From Deltaproteobacteria bacterium (lineage in GTDB: Bacteria > Desulfobacterota > Desulfobacteria > Desulfobacterales > JAHEIW01), in assembly GCA_024639185.1 (NCBI GenBank), contig JAHEIW010000012.1, positions 1-63,827 on the forward strand: a DNA stretch of 63,827 nucleotides, in the 5' to 3' direction. The notes under the pieces are model-generated. The model worked only from the letters and a program-made list of their open reading frames with translations, was not told the DNA's origin and made no database searches. Below are positions 62,941 to 63,827 of this stretch, piece after piece; the stretch's first letter is position 1; each line of letters begins with the position of its first letter. The position numbers and the translations under genes are program-made.

Positions 62941-63414
62941 ATGCAAGCACAGCCCGGCACATATGCATTGGTCATGGCCTGCACAGACACGCAGCAAGTT
63001 GAAGTCGGCAAACTCGGCCGGCTGCGTTTGCGGCCCGGTTTCTATGTTTACGTCGGCAGCGCATTCGGTCCCGGCGGCCTCAAGGCCCGCATCGCTCATC
63101 ATACCAGAATCGCTGTTCGCCCCCACTGGCACATTGATTATTTGCGGCCGGCTTTACGTCTAATAGATGTATGGTATTCTTATGATTCTGAAAGACGCGA
63201 ACATCAGTGGGCAAAAGCACTGTACCACGCTAATGCCGCTGGGATTCCGATGGCCGGTTTCGGTGCTTCAGATTGCAGCTGTCCATCTCATCTTTTCAAA
63301 TTCAACCGCAAGCCCCCCGATCGGCTGTTTCGCAAAAGGCTAAATGGTGATTTAATGAACTGCCGCCCACGAACCGTCCATTGCGGTGTGGATTCTTCTC
63401 CGGTGCTTTCATAA
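62941..63414 (+). CDS. GIY-YIG-type nuclease family protein (DUF123)
   Basis: A 157-residue protein of the DUF123 group with a GIY-YIG-like fold. Key segments are PGTYALVMAC, GFYVYVGSAFGPGGLKARIA, HWHIDYLRPA and GFGASDCSCPSHLFKF. ATG 62941 is preferred over a more distant ATG in the palindrome. Related proteins are found alone or fused to endonuclease III; nuclease activity is not certain. The C-terminal 30 residues extend beyond the common core. Confidence 0.85.
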   Translation: MQAQPGTYALVMACTDTQQVEVGKLGRLRLRPGFYVYVGSAFGPGGLKARIAHHTRIAVRPHWHIDYLRPALRLIDVWYSYDSERREHQWAKALYHANAAGIPMAGFGASDCSCPSHLFKFNRKPPDRLFRKRLNGDLMNCRPRTVHCGVDSSPVLS

Positions 63415-63433
63415 AAAGAAATGAAGGAAACAC

Positions 63434-63827
63434 ATGAACAAACCAAACTTGCAATCCTTTCCGGTAACCAAAGAAAGGTGGTCTGATTTTAAAACCCTGT
63501 TTGGCGAGCGGGGTGCCTGCGGGGGCTGCTGGTGCATGCTCTGGCGACTGACCCGTAAAGAATTTGAAAACCAAAAAGGTGCCGGCAACCGCCAGGCCAT
63601 GAAAGACATTATCCAATCCGGTAAAATCCCGGGAATTCTGGGCATCATTGAAGGACAGCCCGTGGCCTGGTGTTCGGTGGCACCGCGTGAGCACTTCCCT
63701 TCCCTCGGACGCTCACGCATCCTCAAACCGCTGGATGATCTGCCGGTATGGTCGATCAGCTGCCTGTTTGTAGAAAAGCAACATCGCCGCACGGGGGTCA
63801 GCACCCGTATGATCACCGCTGCGGTTG
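63434..63827 (+). CDS. GNAT family N-acetyltransferase (partial, cut by window end)
   Basis: 131 codons are open from ATG 63434 to the edge. It contains GACGGCWCMLWRLTRKEF near the start and SISCLFVEKQHRRTGVSTRM at the GNAT acetyl-CoA site (motif A), where the window ends. The start has an AAGGAAAC site. The cysteine-rich N-terminus (CGGCWCM) is typical of a GNAT subgroup of unknown substrate. Confidence 0.82.
   Translation, partial: MNKPNLQSFPVTKERWSDFKTLFGERGACGGCWCMLWRLTRKEFENQKGAGNRQAMKDIIQSGKIPGILGIIEGQPVAWCSVAPREHFPSLGRSRILKPLDDLPVWSISCLFVEKQHRRTGVSTRMITAAV

Overview
The window reads as a chromosomal segment of a Gram-negative, probably Desulfobacterota (Desulfobacterales-like) bacterium. 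This is judged from the flavour of the proteins (a double-length UvrA, an LbtU-type outer-membrane protein, a single-cluster ferredoxin, a Lon-like AAA+ protease, many exported proteins of unknown function) and from very repeat-rich intergenic DNA; no database search was possible. No rRNA, tRNA, CRISPR array, prophage or transposase gene was seen.

Layout. 0.4-10 kb: an Xaa-Pro aminopeptidase, a zinc-ribbon/low-complexity protein with a 13-residue tandem repeat, an OsmC protein, an MFS transporter, a class A penicillin-binding protein with a TPR lipoprotein overlapping its end, and a glutaredoxin-thioredoxin reductase fusion. 10-18 kb, mostly minus strand: an exported protein, a STAS protein, a DUF4390-like protein, a two-component system, an outer-membrane porin-like protein, a short-chain dehydrogenase and an exported unknown. 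18.3-28 kb: an Asp-type ferredoxin, the tandem UvrA, a C-N hydrolase and a Lon-like protease. 28-36.2 kb: a compact stress islet with TrkH/TrkA potassium uptake, a flavin disulfide reductase, two intact small heat-shock proteins, a small zinc-ribbon protein and a short DnaJ, together with three decayed genes (an endonuclease/exonuclease/phosphatase, a coiled-coil remnant and a third Hsp20). 36.3-40 kb: a histidine phosphatase, an MFS transporter and an amine-oxidase-like flavoprotein. 40.2-47.4 kb: the complete ligase-associated DNA repair cassette (exonuclease, ATP-dependent DNA ligase, DEXH helicase, PdeM) followed by Hsp33. 47.5-63.8 kb: a TPR protein, an M1-like peptidase, a ChaN-like protein, a NUDIX hydrolase, several envelope proteins of unknown function, a DUF1232 protein, a transglutaminase-like lipoprotein, a short-chain dehydrogenase, two cupins, TatD, a GIY-YIG-type protein and two GNAT acetyltransferases, the last cut by the window edge.

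The most distinctive signal lies between the genes. (1) Three scattered copies of a structured repeat share a 28-nt core and two short boxes, while the stems on either side differ in sequence between copies and stay complementary within each copy. (2) Two 104-105-bp copies and one solo end of a MITE-like element carry an intrinsic-terminator hairpin that remains foldable in the minus-strand transcript. (3) Two ~200-bp long-arm palindromes flank the exonuclease gene. (4) A 123-bp palindrome contains a stop codon. Several dispersed repeats also run into the ends of coding regions and appear to have changed protein termini.

Functionally the segment is weighted toward stress and damage handling: nucleotide excision repair, ligase-associated repair, Hsp20/DnaJ/Hsp33 chaperones, Lon-like proteolysis, thiol redox enzymes and potassium homeostasis.
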